A stretch of 64,000 nucleotides of DNA from contig JALMLS010000579.1 in the NCBI GenBank assembly GCA_038496445.1, positions 124,001 through 188,000 of the forward strand, written 5' to 3'. Position numbers and translations under genes: made by a program. Below are positions 12,239-24,172 of this stretch, one piece after another. Within the stretch, counting starts at the first letter, position 1; every line of letters begins with the position of its first letter. This DNA is from Trichosphaerium sp. ATCC 40318 (taxonomy: Eukaryota > Discosea > Flabellinia > Trichosidae). Under the pieces are notes generated by a model. It did not search any database, was not told the DNA's origin, and was given only the letters and a program-made list of their open reading frames with translations.

Positions 12239-15197
12239 CTAACCTGTCATTCTTGTACGTCTTGCTTTAAATGCTAGAACCCCTAATGACATAGCATGTA
12301 GTACAACAAGGTAAGCACATAATATAATAACATCAATCCACAAAGAAGACTCATCTACAAAAAAGATGTAAGCTTCAACAAGTACAAATTCGTGAGAGAA
12401 ATTAGTGACAGATCTCGAGTTGTTTTCACGCAAATTCCAAATACTCAGAATCGGTACGTACCAAGCATACTGAAGAACTCTAGGACTTGTGTACCAGAAT
12501 TAGGACCCTCATAAGGACAAATACCTCCAAAAGTATCAATTTCTTCTTCTGTACAGTAGAATTCTTGACCTTCAAACTAAACAAAGAAGAACATTAATAA
12601 GTCTTCAAAAAGCGGGGAAACTTACCTCATTTCTCATTGAGGCGCGGAATCCGTATTTAAGGAATGACAGGTATCTTTAACGTTGGATGTTAGTATGGGA
12701 GTATATATTAAAAATAAACAACGTACTCTACCCAGATAAAGTATACAGGAGTTGACTCAGAGTCAATGTAAAATCCAGAGAACAACTGAGAATTGTTAAT
12801 CAATAATAATAAAAAGGAAGTTCAAATGAGGTACCATTAGTGGAACAAAAAACAGCGGGAATACAGTCAATGCAACTGCAGGACTAGGGAATATAACAAT
12901 AATGAAAGTGCCAAAAGCGAGGGCAATCTATAGGAGTTGTAAGCCAAACACAGAGAAAAACAACAAAGTGAACGCACATTATTCATTAGCAAGTTTATCA
13001 AACAGAAAATCAAAAATGCCTCCACAGTAGCTTTGTATCCAACCATCCAGTAAAATATTGAACTGTAGCACAATGTTAATATCAAAAGAGTATTTAATGA
13101 ATAACTACGCACTTGTATACCATCACCAAGAAGAAAAATGTTACGGCTTCAGTTAGCACCTTGCCTATGTTATTCCAGTTAACAATATGTTTCAGTACCA
13201 GATTGGAACTCACCAAAATAGTAAGGAACAGTTCCATATAACCCAGCAAAATAATCGCGCATGAATACCTTACTCTCAGTAGCAACTAGCGAACAGTAAG
13301 TGAGAAGAGCACTCTAGTACTAGACAACATTCAAATGCAAAACAGCTTGAAACGTACAACTGTTGAATGGCGTAAGGAGTCCCATCATCATAATAAATAC
13401 AGCGCTAAAAAACAAGGATCCAGGACGATCTTGAATTGCAGCAGAGTTTGAGTTATCAAATTGCCAAAAGATAAGACCCATCACAATAGCAATACCAAGA
13501 AACTAAAACAAAACTCAGTGTCAAAAAAACGAGAAAAAAACGAGATTGTAGAAAAAGAAAGCTCTACCTGAATAAATTGTGCACGTGTAGAATTAGGTTC
13601 ACGGACAACATTTCTGAAGTTACGTTGAAGTAACTTATAGCACTGAACAAAAAAATTTGCTTCTTTAGAACGTCCACCAACAGTCAACTTTTCCGGCGTT
13701 TTACCTTTTTTTATACTCTTCTTTTTCTGAGAAAACGAGTTAAGAAAAAAAAAACACATTGTTTGCACTTACATATTTGGATTGATCAAACAAAGCACCC
13801 ATGGATTGAGCATGGGCTAATTTCTTCGCCATATCATCCTCTGGTTCACCAAGAGTCACTGCATTAGAATCCAAAGTAGCAGTTATTGTAGCGTCAAACC
13901 GAGCGTTTGGATCTTGACAAGCACGCACTAATTTGTATAAGTTTGATAGTGTATACATTTCGCTACGTACAGAAATAATCTCCTGGGTCTTCTTGTTTAG
14001 GGCATTCGTAGCCAACGCTCTTGAAATAATCTAGAGCTCTATCATATTTTCCGTTGTACACAGTATATCCTACAAATAACATTAGCACACGCCTCAACAT
14101 TACAAAAAAACAAGCTAATGTTGATAATTAGTAATCTCGTCATCACGTGCCTCTACTAATGAGTAACATGTTATCGAACAACTCCATAATCTCAGAAGAT
14201 GGTTGATGAATTGTAAATACTATAGTCTTTCCCTTGTGTGCTTTGAAGAACAATTAGAAATGGCGGCCACCCTTTAAAAAAAAAAAAAAGAAGTGTCAGC
14301 GTACATAACCTCTGTAGCGTTTTAATAACGCTCAATGCAGAAAAAGCATCTAAGCCTGTAGTAGGCTCGTCAAGGAACAGTAATGAAGGGTTGCTAATAA
14401 GCTCCAAGCCTACACTCAATCTTTTCCTTTCTCCACCAGAAATACCACGTTTAATACCAGAATTAAGAGCATCTACGATAACAATAAACAAAAGAACGGA
14501 GAAATAGCGAAATTACGGCGTTTTGGTTTTGTACCTTCTCCTACATAGCCTACATATGTCTTTGCGCATTTACGTAGACCTAGCTCATCAATAGTGCTGT
14601 TTACGACAGCATCTCGTTTTGCCTTTGAAAGCTGTGGTAGCTTTAAATCAGCAGTGAATTGCATAGTTTCTGTTACTGTCAACGCCCCAGCTAGAATATC
14701 AGCCTAAATCACATTGTTCATTAATTTATTATCTTACGTGCATCAAAAGGGAACAAAAATAACGCTTTAGGTACCTGTGGTACGTAACCAACGTAGTCCT
14801 TGTACTTTAGAGCAGAAACTTTAGCTCCGTTGTATGTAACAGATCCATTGTATTCCTTTCTGTGTATTCTACCAGCGAGGATGTTGAGCATGGTCGTTTT
14901 ACCAGAACCTAGCATGTTGGTTAACATCGTGTTTAAAGGTAAAATCGAATCTTTGTTGCTCCACACGCCCAATACGATTCTAAATTACGTACCACTTGGA
15001 CCTAGAATAGCATACATCGATCCAGGCTTTATTACGCCAGACATGCCATTGATGATATGAATACGCTCTTGTTCCGCTTTGCTGCAACATGAGAATACGC
15101 CTTTGATCCCAGGTATGGGTTTAGGTACAGAGTAGTCGATATCAGAGTAGACTATCTTAACAGGTGAATTTGAACCTTCTTTATCACCGTCTAACAT
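12239..15197 (-). CDS. ABCG-family half-transporter
   Basis: An ATP-driven membrane exporter of the White/ABCG type, with the nucleotide-binding domain first and the membrane domain second. The Walker A motif GPSGSGKTT is split by an intron at about 14992 (donor GTACGT). The signature is [11 protein letters not shown], Walker B is [12 protein letters not shown], and the H-loop lies in [11 protein letters not shown] linker with a basic stretch ([10 protein letters not shown]) leads into a six-helix region encoded between about 13.5 and 12.24 kb in small exons rich in Leu, Ile, Phe and Val. The product ends KARRTRMTG. The half-size layout implies a homo- or heterodimer. ATG at 15197 opens the frame shortly before the conserved domain. 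The substrate cannot be told from sequence. Confidence 0.92.
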
Positions 15198-15712
15198 TCT
15201 TGTGTACTATTTTGAACTAAGTTTGTCCTTCGGGGTAATAATGCACACGAGAAAATTCAGAAAAATTCGGGCTAATAATTTTTGAGGTTTTATTAAACTA
15301 GAGTATCAAGAATAAGCTTGCATTTACTTTAAAACTGTTTTTTAAACACTGTGTAGGGTGTTCCGAGATTGTTAGGTCAATCCCTTCATTTTTGTACAAC
15401 GACAATGATCAAGATGTCATGGGAGACGTTAAAGTACTCTACGTACGGCGCTATAAACTATGCAACAAAAATAAAGTGTACAAACACGAAACTCGAAAAC
15501 CGTTAGTATCATCCATCATTTCAAAGGCGAATAGATTCAAACGCTATTTCTACGCCTAGAGACTCATTTTCTATACCAGAACAGTTAGTAACAGTAAAGT
15601 ATTTTATACAACAATTTAAGGGGCACCCTTAAAACTAAGATAGAAAAGAAGCAACTGTTTTAAATTAACAATTTGGAGTAGAGATGAGAACTTTATTCGA
15701 GTTTTGATAAGA
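15198..15712. other. Intergenic, no gene seen
   Basis: Spacer upstream of the ABCG gene and downstream of the intronless F-box gene, both on the minus strand. No supported exon or RNA gene is visible. Confidence 0.5.
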
Positions 15713-16918
15713 TTACAAATCTGACTTTGAGTCATCTTCAATGAATTCATCTTGCACAGCGTTTTCCGGGTCAATACGGTTTGTATGTAAACAAGGTAAC
15801 CCACCACTATCTACTTTCATTTTTATCACGTGAGCGTACAAAGACGCGTCTTCATTATCAAGGAAGCATTCAGAGATGTACTCTGGGAAGTTATAAGTAA
15901 CCTCCATACCAGTAATGTACTGGCAATTATCACATTTTCTTTTCAATTCCGCAGACATCAAATGGTTCATAAAAAAACTGCCTTCTGATCCATACTTTTC
16001 ATTCGTTTTCGGGTTCATTGGATTACCATCTATTGCGTCATCGATATGTTGTACAAGAATATCCCCACTTATTCCTTCATACGTTATACCCGATCCATCT
16101 TGCATGTTTTTAATACCCGATTTCATCACATGCTCGACGCTGTTTCTAAGCGTTTTAAGGCATTCAAAAACGCCCATGGACCACACTTCAGTCCCATTTC
16201 CTTGCCATGTATCTGTAGTAGCAGTCAACCATATATTTGGGTGTAAAGCGTCGAATTTAGGCTCAATAGAACCTTCCAATACGCCATTAACTCTTTCGCT
16301 CATATCATCATAATTTATAATTCCTCTTCCATATCGTAGTCGTAAATCACGTGGGTATTTAGGAGGAGGCACTTCTTTACCTTCTTGATCTGGAGGTACA
16401 TGATCTTCAGGTCGTTCATCAAGTTCGCCCATTTCATCCTCGCTAAACCCGTATTGACCGGTAATCATTACGTTCAAAGGAAGAGGTAGCATACTAAAAC
16501 CAAAAGTGTCTTCTCCAAAGTAAAATATTGAAGACTTTGTTTTTATGGCGTCCTTCTCTTCGCATGCTAGAATCGTAGGTGTACGTCTGTGTATCCATCT
16601 TAGCGCTTTTTTAGCTTGTTTTGCATCTTGTGATAGCTGAACAGGCTCAAAACGGCATGTATCAGGGCTGCCATCGGTTGATGAGAATATTACGACAATG
16701 TATAGCTCTTTTGGTATATTTTTGTTATTAGCGCTGCGATAGTGGTTCCATAGCGTATCACCGTACGAATTCCATTCTTTACAGACAATAGGAACGTTGT
16801 GGAGGGAAAATCGGTCTAAACATGCGAATATTTCAAGCCAGCAGTCTGCGGGTAACGATTCCGCGTCAGCGGAGGGTTTTTGCAATGTTGTTAGCCGTTG
16901 CTTCGTATTATTAGACAT
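15713..16918 (-). CDS. Intronless F-box protein
   Basis: A single 401-codon reading frame without introns, unlike nearly all its neighbours. Residues about 20-60 (LPADCWLEIFACLDRFSLHN, then VCKEWN) form an F-box, which would dock on Skp1 in an SCF ubiquitin ligase. The remaining 340 residues are globular and not repetitive, with a mid-region rich in Pro, Glu and Asp (residues about 165-195) and a CDNCQYITGMEV segment near 340 whose paired cysteines could bind metal. I do not recognise the substrate domain. The C-terminus is acidic (EFIEDDSKSDL). Because the F-box is short and degenerate, the assignment is probable rather than certain. The frame is unambiguous. Confidence 0.8.
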   Translation of the reverse strand: MSNNTKQRLTTLQKPSADAESLPADCWLEIFACLDRFSLHNVPIVCKEWNSYGDTLWNHYRSANNKNIPKELYIVVIFSSTDGSPDTCRFEPVQLSQDAKQAKKALRWIHRRTPTILACEEKDAIKTKSSIFYFGEDTFGFSMLPLPLNVMITGQYGFSEDEMGELDERPEDHVPPDQEGKEVPPPKYPRDLRLRYGRGIINYDDMSERVNGVLEGSIEPKFDALHPNIWLTATTDTWQGNGTEVWSMGVFECLKTLRNSVEHVMKSGIKNMQDGSGITYEGISGDILVQHIDDAIDGNPMNPKTNEKYGSEGSFFMNHLMSAELKRKCDNCQYITGMEVTYNFPEYISECFLDNEDASLYAHVIKMKVDSGGLPCLHTNRIDPENAVQDEFIEDDSKSDL

Positions 16919-17320
16919 TTTTGATTTGAAACAAATTTTTTTACTCCTGTGACACTAACTTGTCACAACCTTTCTCTGAAATACAACACAATAGAGATTC
17001 CCAGAATTTGAGTTGTCTTTTGTTTAAGTCTATTTGTTCGGAAAGTAGTAACCTTCAAAAACAAATGTCGTTGTAGATTGAGAATAATACCAGATCAAAA
17101 AAAAAAACAACAAAAAAAAACTATTGCGAATGAAGTGACTATTGTATTATTGTACTACGATACAAGATGGTAAAAAATATCATGTCATGTTTTAGTGCAA
17201 TAACACTAGGTTAAAAAAAGAGCCACTTGAGCATCGTTACTTATATAGTATGAATGCGAAAACCAGTTCTTCTTTTTTTTTTCTTGTGAACTATTTAAGG
17301 TAGTTAAAAGCAGACTACGT
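16919..17320. other. Intergenic, no gene seen
   Basis: Spacer between the F-box start and the 3' end of the CD36-family gene. It is AT-rich with an A-tract at about 17098-17120. Nothing else is visible. Confidence 0.5.
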
Positions 17321-20300
17321 CTACTTCATGTTGGAGTATTGGAAATCATCCTTTTCCTTCTTACGACAACAGCATAGTATGCTCAAAGGTACAATAACAG
17401 CAAATATTATTGCTAGGATACCAAACGCAATACCAAGACCAAGAGCAAGTCCCTGTTTGTAAGAAAAAAATGAGAAAATTGAAATGAAACAAATAAAAAT
17501 GATCCGTACACCATAGAGGTACACTGTGTCTTTAAACTTTTTAGAATCTTCTTCGCTTAACTCAATATAATCGCTTCCCCAAAATAATGGGTACATAGCA
17601 TCACGGTATACATTAGGACTACAAACAAAAAACGTCAATAAAAGTAACTATCTAAGTTTTTGGTTTTCTTCAATCCAAAATTAAATTCTTGCTTGCGTAC
17701 TTGAATGCATCAAAGTATTGAGTATCTTGTCTGATATATAAGTTTGCTTGTAATCTTTGAGCAACACGGAAAGCTATTAATAAGAGTGAGGCTATTTCAC
17801 AACAAGACGGCAAAAGAATAATGAAAAACTATGAAAACAGAATTATCAACGCACGTTTGCCAGTTACTGGTTCAACATCAATGAAGCTAGAGTACTTATC
17901 TGAAGGCTCAGAAATACCATCAACTCGCTTACTCCAATTGCCAGGAACCTAGAAACACATCGAGTTAATAGAGCAAAGTTTTAAAGAAAAATACAACAGA
18001 CAAAAACGTACATCAAGGAAGTGAGGGAATGAAATATAAATTGGCGTTTTTCTTATCTCTTCAAGGTTTGCAAATCCAGCAATATCTTGTCGATACAAAG
18101 AGTTTACGTCTAATTCTGTAGGGACTGGTCGGAATCTTCTTAATCCAATTCCCTTAAACACAAAGTTAAAAAATACAAAAACAAGCCCAAAAACAAAAGT
18201 TATCCACGAGATTCTAAGTGTTAGAAATAACACGTCATACAAAAGGTTTTTGAAAAAAAAAAGCGTTATTATAGTTATATACATGTGGTGTTCATCCTAG
18301 CGTAATTTGGTGTGATGATAGTTTGTAATCAAATGGTTTACGTACATTTAGTTTCTTGTAATCATTCTTATTCTTAAAATCTGTCTCAAAAGCTACAGGA
18401 CGTAGTAGAAGCTCTACAAGAACCTTGACATCACCTTCCGTCAAAGGGTACGTAAATTGTGTACCATCACTTGAACCTTAAAGAGATAAAACGGTCAGAG
18501 TAAATCAGACAGAAAAAAGAAAGAAAACTGTTTTTGACAAAAGATAGCGTACCTGCGACTGGAACAGAACCATTCCAATAAGGGATATTAGTAAGGTTTC
18601 TCCAAGCAACGTATGTGTTAATATTATCTATATCGTCTTTACCAGTCAATACAGTTGTTGGTGGATCTGTAGTATCATTTTGTTGATAATGAACAGCAGA
18701 TGGTTGGTTCAACAAAGCAAGCAATGGATCTTGACCAGTCCAAAGCCATTCACGGACTGTCTTTGTTGTAAACAATCCTCCTCCTGCGCTGAAAGCACCT
18801 TGTAGTTGAGGTACAGCAAAAGTGTTCTTAATATACTGGATATATCCAAGTACAGTTTGAATTTGAGAAACATCTGTGAGCTTGTATGTGGCATTAAATG
18901 TTTGTAAATTTTTTGTTATATTCTCTGTAGCTAGTCTCAAGAAGTATCCAAGACCATCAGGGATTGCAAGGCCAGGAACTGTAGTACGAAGTAGAGAAGC
19001 AGCAGCTTCAATACTAATCTTGCTGTTGTTTGCCCTGTTTTATTTGTCAGTCATCGAATCATTGAGTATGAAGTTGTTAATTAGCGTACCACACGCCTAA
19101 CTCCATAGTAGGAACAGGAGGAGTTTGATTAGGACCAATACCACCTGGTATAATAGCCCCGGTACTCCATTGTAATAAACCAAGTTCAGTAACAGCTATA
19201 AACGAAGGTCAGTAACAATGGTTTGAAAATATAAATAAGGAGAAAAAAAAGACGTACAGCTAACGTTGTATGATGAAAGTACAGCAGGAGTGTATTTATC
19301 AGCTGTAAATTTACTTCTCCACTCACTTACAAGTGTCAATTGTTCATCAGTAAGCCCAGGAAATGCGCTTCTTACAGCAGAGCGCACGGACGCATCTCCA
19401 AGTGCAATAAGTGCCCAAGCACCTGAAGCCGCTGAATCTGTATTTGGAATAGAGAATGGATGCTAAACAAAATCATTAGACTACAAGAATTCTTACCAAT
19501 TTTTTGTTAGTGATTGCGTACAGAAGCATTCCATAGAAGTGAAGCAGTCTCTAGAGTAATACCAGCAGATACAAAGTCTTGACTTACTCTGAAATCATCT
19601 AATGGACTTGTATTGTTAACAGACTTTGTTGTTTGACCAAAGTTAGTCAAAAATGTCGTTTCATTTATCATTGTAGCTGCCATAATATCGCTCTTTGCTT
19701 GAGCAATCTTTGATGCGAATACAGCATTAAGAAATACAACCGGAAACCTTTTTGGTAAAGTGTCAGTATCTAAGATATTGTGACTTTTTTTTTTGCTTAC
19801 TTTACAACGAATACTTGATTAAAGGTAGCCAAAGCACCTGCTGTAACAGCTACTGAAAGTGCGTTTTCGCTTCCAGCGTTTTTCATTACAGCAAGGTATG
19901 CAGAGTTAATGTTTGTTGCCATGTCACTCTCTGATAGGTTTCCTGAGCGTTCTACAAAAAGAAAGAAACTTGAGCATAAAAAAACCAAAAAAGATACCTG
20001 ATAAGGAAAGAAGGCTAAATACAGACTATCGCTTTGGTTTGAATAAGTAATTGCAAATGCGCCAGAACAAAGTGTACTCGATACTTGCATGTCACCCAAG
20101 ATGATTAGGGTCATAGCGAGCTATTGTTTTAGTATCGAGTACACTAAGTAGTGTGGTGCTGGAGTTTGGGAACTCTTTCTGTACCTTGAGAAAAAACGAA
20201 CTGCGTATTTAACTCAAATGTTGCCCTGTTACCGCCGTCGGTGAATTGTGGGTTTGTCCGTATACGATACCGCCTGTATAGAATTTAGAAACCCCGAAGA

Positions 20301-20663
20301 TATTTAAAACTGCCGTGCCTGTATACATAAGGTCCCTTTTGTACGTAAGAAGGCTTAGAGTCATTTTTTACTGCTTCAGGGTTTGTCAAATGCCACAAGT
20401 AGAGACTTCTGTAGAACGGAACTTTCTCGCTGCTCATGTCTAGCCATTGGCTGCGTTCAATGTTAATAAGGAAACTACAAAAAAAAAACTTGAGAATTAG
20501 CGTACCGGTAGTTATCGTTATCTTCAACTCTAGTAATTATGTTGCGGTCATCAACTCTTCCTTTTAATGTAATCGTGATTACAAAGTAGCAACCAACAGC
20601 TGCACCGGCAAATACTACGCCTAGTACAACAAATAAAATAGCGCAGAGGCAAGGCCGCTTCAT
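17321..20663 (-). CDS. CD36/LIMP-2 family scavenger receptor
   Basis: A two-pass glycoprotein of the CD36/SCARB family, found on lysosomes, phagosomes or the cell surface, binding lipoproteins, lipids or lysosomal enzymes. It has the expected short cytosolic N-terminus (MKRPCLC) and first helix (AILFVVLGVVFAGAAVGCYF). Then come the family motifs LYLWHLTNPEAV and KGPYVYR. A long ectodomain holds many N-x-S/T sites (NETT, NASHP, NNSK, NATYK, NDTT, NGSV). The second helix is LGLGIAFGILAIIFAVIVPL, followed by a CCC cluster suited to palmitoylation and a short basic tail. I place the start at ATG 20663, since the upstream in-frame codon is GTG. Hand splicing suggests close to 800 residues, well above the roughly 470-480 of animal CD36; the extra length is in the middle of the ectodomain. 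About 12 introns. Confidence 0.88.
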
Positions 20664-20892
20664 TCTCGCTAAAATTTTGTGTCTTAAGGAAAAAATTACG
20701 GTTGACTTATCGGGAGCTCCAACATTTGACACTTGTTTGTTTTTTCATTTCAAACAACTTGTAAAAATGATCTTGTAGCTAAATAATCACCAAACAAAAA
20801 AAAAGAAAGAAATGTAGAGCGTGTTTACTTGCAATTTTGTTTATTTTGTTCCGCTATTTACATACCAGCCAAGCAAAAGGTTTAACTTCACC

Positions 20893-22328
20893 TTAGCTAG
20901 TTTCCATTTTGTCATCTTCATTTTCGTCATTTTCTTCTTTCCCGTTTGGTTTTTGGAAGCAGTAAATAGGCCTTTGGAATCCTTTTGTTGTGTGTGAAGG
21001 TGTCATTGTATCTACAAGCTTAAAACCTTTCTCAAGTAGAATTTCTGTAAACTGATCAGGTTTGATTTTAATAGTTTTGTAGACCTCTTTAATCTTCTAA
21101 AATAACAGTCCAAACGTTAGTTGCATCAAAGGGTAGGGACTTCAAACTACAAGAATTTTTTTTTGTAGAATCCTAACGTACGGGTGTAAGTTTGCTCTTA
21201 TTTCTATAAGACTTCCAGTTCTGAGGTTCTAGTATAAAGTATCCGCCAGGTTCAAGACTGTTGTAAACTTTATCAAAGAATTTTAAAACGCCATCATCAC
21301 CAAAGTTTAGGTGAACCCATTTCAATACGCTGAAACTAAACAAAAAAAAAATGTCACAATGTCGAAAAAAGAGTCAAAAAAAAGTCCGACTTTTCACAGC
21401 ACTTCTAAGGCATACAAATTTGTAATTTTACCATGAAAAAGGCTGCGAGAGTTCACAATAGCTCAAGGTTACTATGAAGTTCTATAGCTATTTTGCTTTC
21501 ATAAAACGAGCTCCACAAAAAAAAAAAAGGAATGTGTCAAATTAGTCATAAAAAAACCCAACTGGTCATCAGCAAGTTCTGGTTAAACGCACGCGAAAAT
21601 AATACCAAATGTCAGATCTTTGTTTAGATCAAGAACATTTGTTGCTTTGAAACTAATCAATCCTTCAAAATCTATCATTATTTCCTGTATGGCGTTTTAG
21701 CGCCTATTTCTTTTGAAGAGATTTAAAACCAAGTGTTTTGTTTATGTACCTTTTTCTCTAATGCTGATATAGGATACGCATACCCATCACTTGACCTTGG
21801 TCGCTCTACGTTCCACTGTTTGAATTTTGAAATCTGCATTGGCAAAGCCTTAGCAATCAAACTGACAATGTACTCCTGCTCACATACCTTTACATCTAGC
21901 TTCTTTTTGGCGTAATTTACAAGCTCTTTGTCAATGTCAATGCCAAGAATCGACTCTAGGTCAAAGTGCTGCACTAGTCGTACGTTAGCGCATAAATTGT
22001 GCGTAGGGAGGCGAAAAAACGCGATTTCGTAGAGTTTAAAATGTTTAGGTTTGTACCAAGCGCAAACGTTACTGTTCCATCGTTACAACTATACAGGCGT
22101 TATTTATATTACTAAGACACTATTTTACCCAATATCAAGAGCACGTCTGTTGACAAGCCACTCAGGGTTTAAAAGATCAAAACGGTTATCTCGTTCGCCC
22201 CAATTTCGGTATTTGTTGTAGTAGTTGCGATAATTACCGTATTGATAGATGTCTCTGTGTTTTTTGACTCTTGCACGTTTCTTGTCATCTTTTGGTAGCA
22301 AATCCTGGGCCTTGCGCTTGTTACTCAT
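20893..22328 (-). CDS. MePCE/Bin3 RNA gamma-phosphate methyltransferase
   Basis: An S-adenosylmethionine-dependent enzyme of the Bin3 family, which methylates the 5' gamma-phosphate of RNA polymerase III transcripts such as 7SK or U6. A basic N-terminus ([20 protein letters not shown]) and [12 protein letters not shown] precede motif I, DIGCNDGTVT, formed across an intron near 22134. [16 protein letters not shown] is the acidic loop that holds the cofactor ribose. The Bin3 signature follows: [32 protein letters not shown], and the ending [11 protein letters not shown]. The last residues are acidic. About 290 residues makes it a compact member without the long disordered N-terminus of animal MePCE. 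ATG 22328 was chosen over an in-frame TTG upstream. Confidence 0.9.
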
Positions 22329-22894
22329 TCTCACTGGCAATGTTACACTTTTTTTTATGGCACTTAATTACGTACTAAGCCATCGAACCTCGAACGCACC
22401 TAGAGCCGTCGGTAGTTATTCAATGAGCGTTTTTAACTGGTAGGATACAATGTGATGGAGTTGTTTGGAAAAATCGTACGGAAAATGCATTAAATGGTAT
22501 ATGTTGTATAACTAGCTCTAGTAGTGATGATATAGTTATAACTGCTTTTTATTTATGATTTACGCAATACTTGCTCTATCCTGATTGAACAGAGACTTTA
22601 ACCTATTGAAAATGCGCAATTGATACCAGAGTAAACTCCAAACAGGCAAAAACAAAGTATTGTAATTCTACGCTATTTTTCAACTGCACTTTTTGAAAGA
22701 AATTTACTATTTTTTATAAACCTCATATCGCACACACAAGAAAACAGTTCTCGCTCTTCTTTATAGATTATAAAGAACTCTATATAGAGATTACAACAGC
22801 GGGTATTTTACATGTTTTTATTCTACTCTACTTTTTTTTTTTTGGATTTACTTTTGTTACTTTTAAAAATGATAAAATTCGTTTTCATAGTTGT
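22329..22894. other. Intergenic with paired palindromes
   Basis: Spacer between the F-box/LRR gene's stop and the MePCE start. It contains two abutting palindromes (22757-22789) and several poly-T runs. No gene is seen. Confidence 0.5.
22757..22789. repeat. Two adjacent inverted repeats
   Basis: Positions 22757-22777 form a perfect 9-base stem (arm TTCTTTATA) around a 3-base GAT loop. Immediately next, 22778-22789 is CTCTATATAGAG, a perfect 12-base palindrome. The pair lies about 105 bases past the F-box/LRR stop on the minus strand, so a 3'-end RNA structure or a dyad protein site are both possible. Confidence 0.55.
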
Positions 22895-24172
22895 TTAAAT
22901 GTTCATCATTGCGTTATTGAGACCTCTTGGTGATTGAAATGATACCTTTGGTTTAGATCTCTCAAAACACGTTGCAACGCCCATAAGAGCATCCAGTCCC
23001 TTTGTTGTTATCCCACAACAATCACTTACAATCAACTTTTTAACTGATTGAATTTGTCTAATTCCAACATCAGTTACTTGGCTACAGTTTCGAAGAAACA
23101 ACGTGTTTACGTTTGTAAGAAACTCAATACTTCTATCAGTGATAGCATTACCGTACGTATATACAGTATGTACTCCAGAAAGACATTGTAAACCTTCTGT
23201 AGTAACGCCACTGCAAAAACCAAGATTAATCGAATGTAACTTGGCTGCTGTCAAGCATTTTAGACCTTTGTCGGTGATGGGATTATCGCGAAGGCTTATG
23301 GTATGTACACCAGCAATAGCAGCAAGACCTTTATCGGTAACTTTGGTGTTTCGTAAGTCTAATGAGTGTACGCCTTTAAGAGCTGAAATTCCTTCATCGG
23401 TAACTTTTGATAGACCTCCAAGATGGACAGAATGCGCTCCAGCTAATGTTTTGACTCCTTCATCGGTTATTTGGATACAACCGTTTAGCGCAATGGTATG
23501 TACACCACTCAAAGATTTGATGGCTTTATCCGTTATCTGAGATAAGCCATTTAAGTGTATCTTTTTAACTCCTTTCAGAGCAATAATTCCATCATCTGTT
23601 ATACTCCTACATCCTTCGAGATATACGCTGTGTGCGCCAGCAATCGAAACAAGTGCCTTATCGGTGACATTACAGTCGCGAAGGCTGATTGTATGAACAC
23701 CAGACAATGCTTTGACGCCATCATCTGTGATATTGCGACACCCCTCTAAATCTATGACACGGACTCCTGATAGCGCCTTAAGGCTTAAATCTGTGATATG
23801 ATGACACTGCCAAAGGTATATTGACCGTACACCGCCAAGGGATACAATGTTTTTATCTTTTACACCAGAATAAGCGAGATTAATTTTTTTGAAGCCTTCA
23901 AGATTTGTGATTGATTTTCTATAGTTTCCTTTTTTCTTCATACGCCTACAATCAACTATAGTGTTGTTTTTGACGCCTTTATAATGCGAAAATTTAGATA
24001 TGTCACGGCTAGATCGTGGTAGCACTGTAGTATAGCCTGTAATGTCGTGTATGGTGTCTTTGAAGCGACGGCATACTTGTACTACCAAGAAACGCTCGTA
24101 GGTTAGATTTTTGAATATAGCGTCTAGAATCTCGTATGGCATAGCTGAGGAGAAGTACGAGATTGAAGGCAT
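22895..24172 (-). CDS. Intronless F-box / leucine-rich repeat protein
   Basis: A single 425-codon frame with no intron. Residues about 11-45 (MPYEILDAIFKNL, VVQVCRRFKD) form an F-box. From about residue 90 to 400 there are about 13 leucine-rich repeats of 22-25 residues with consensus GVHTIxLxxCxxITDxGxxAL, the cysteine-containing type of FBXL/AMN1 proteins. The repeats are unusually uniform: GVHTISLRD occurs twice, and ITDDG and ITDKG recur. This suggests recent expansion by duplication. The protein would fold as a curved solenoid and, with the F-box, could serve as an SCF substrate receptor. Start and stop are clear. Its neighbour at 24790 is also an LRR gene but intron-rich, with diverged repeats. 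A relic of the same repeat type lies at 60952-61135. Confidence 0.9.
   Translation of the reverse strand: MPSISYFSSAMPYEILDAIFKNLTYERFLVVQVCRRFKDTIHDITGYTTVLPRSSRDISKFSHYKGVKNNTIVDCRRMKKKGNYRKSITNLEGFKKINLAYSGVKDKNIVSLGGVRSIYLWQCHHITDLSLKALSGVRVIDLEGCRNITDDGVKALSGVHTISLRDCNVTDKALVSIAGAHSVYLEGCRSITDDGIIALKGVKKIHLNGLSQITDKAIKSLSGVHTIALNGCIQITDEGVKTLAGAHSVHLGGLSKVTDEGISALKGVHSLDLRNTKVTDKGLAAIAGVHTISLRDNPITDKGLKCLTAAKLHSINLGFCSGVTTEGLQCLSGVHTVYTYGNAITDRSIEFLTNVNTLFLRNCSQVTDVGIRQIQSVKKLIVSDCCGITTKGLDALMGVATCFERSKPKVSFQSPRGLNNAMMNI

Noticed and set aside
15915-16313. Plus-strand open frame of 132 codons
   Set aside because: Shadow of the F-box gene on the other strand; no domain and no start context.
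20664-20732. Upstream extension of the CD36-family protein
   Set aside because: The frame starts only with GTG; ATG 20663 gives the short cytosolic N-terminus expected before the first helix.
23103-23540. Plus-strand open frame of 145 codons
   Set aside because: It is antisense to the F-box/LRR repeats and only open because of their codon periodicity.
22950-23850. Regularly spaced similar DNA units resembling an array (CRISPR-like or satellite)
   Set aside because: Spacing of about 70-75 bases is one LRR codon unit in a continuous minus-strand frame; there are no identical repeats with unique spacers.
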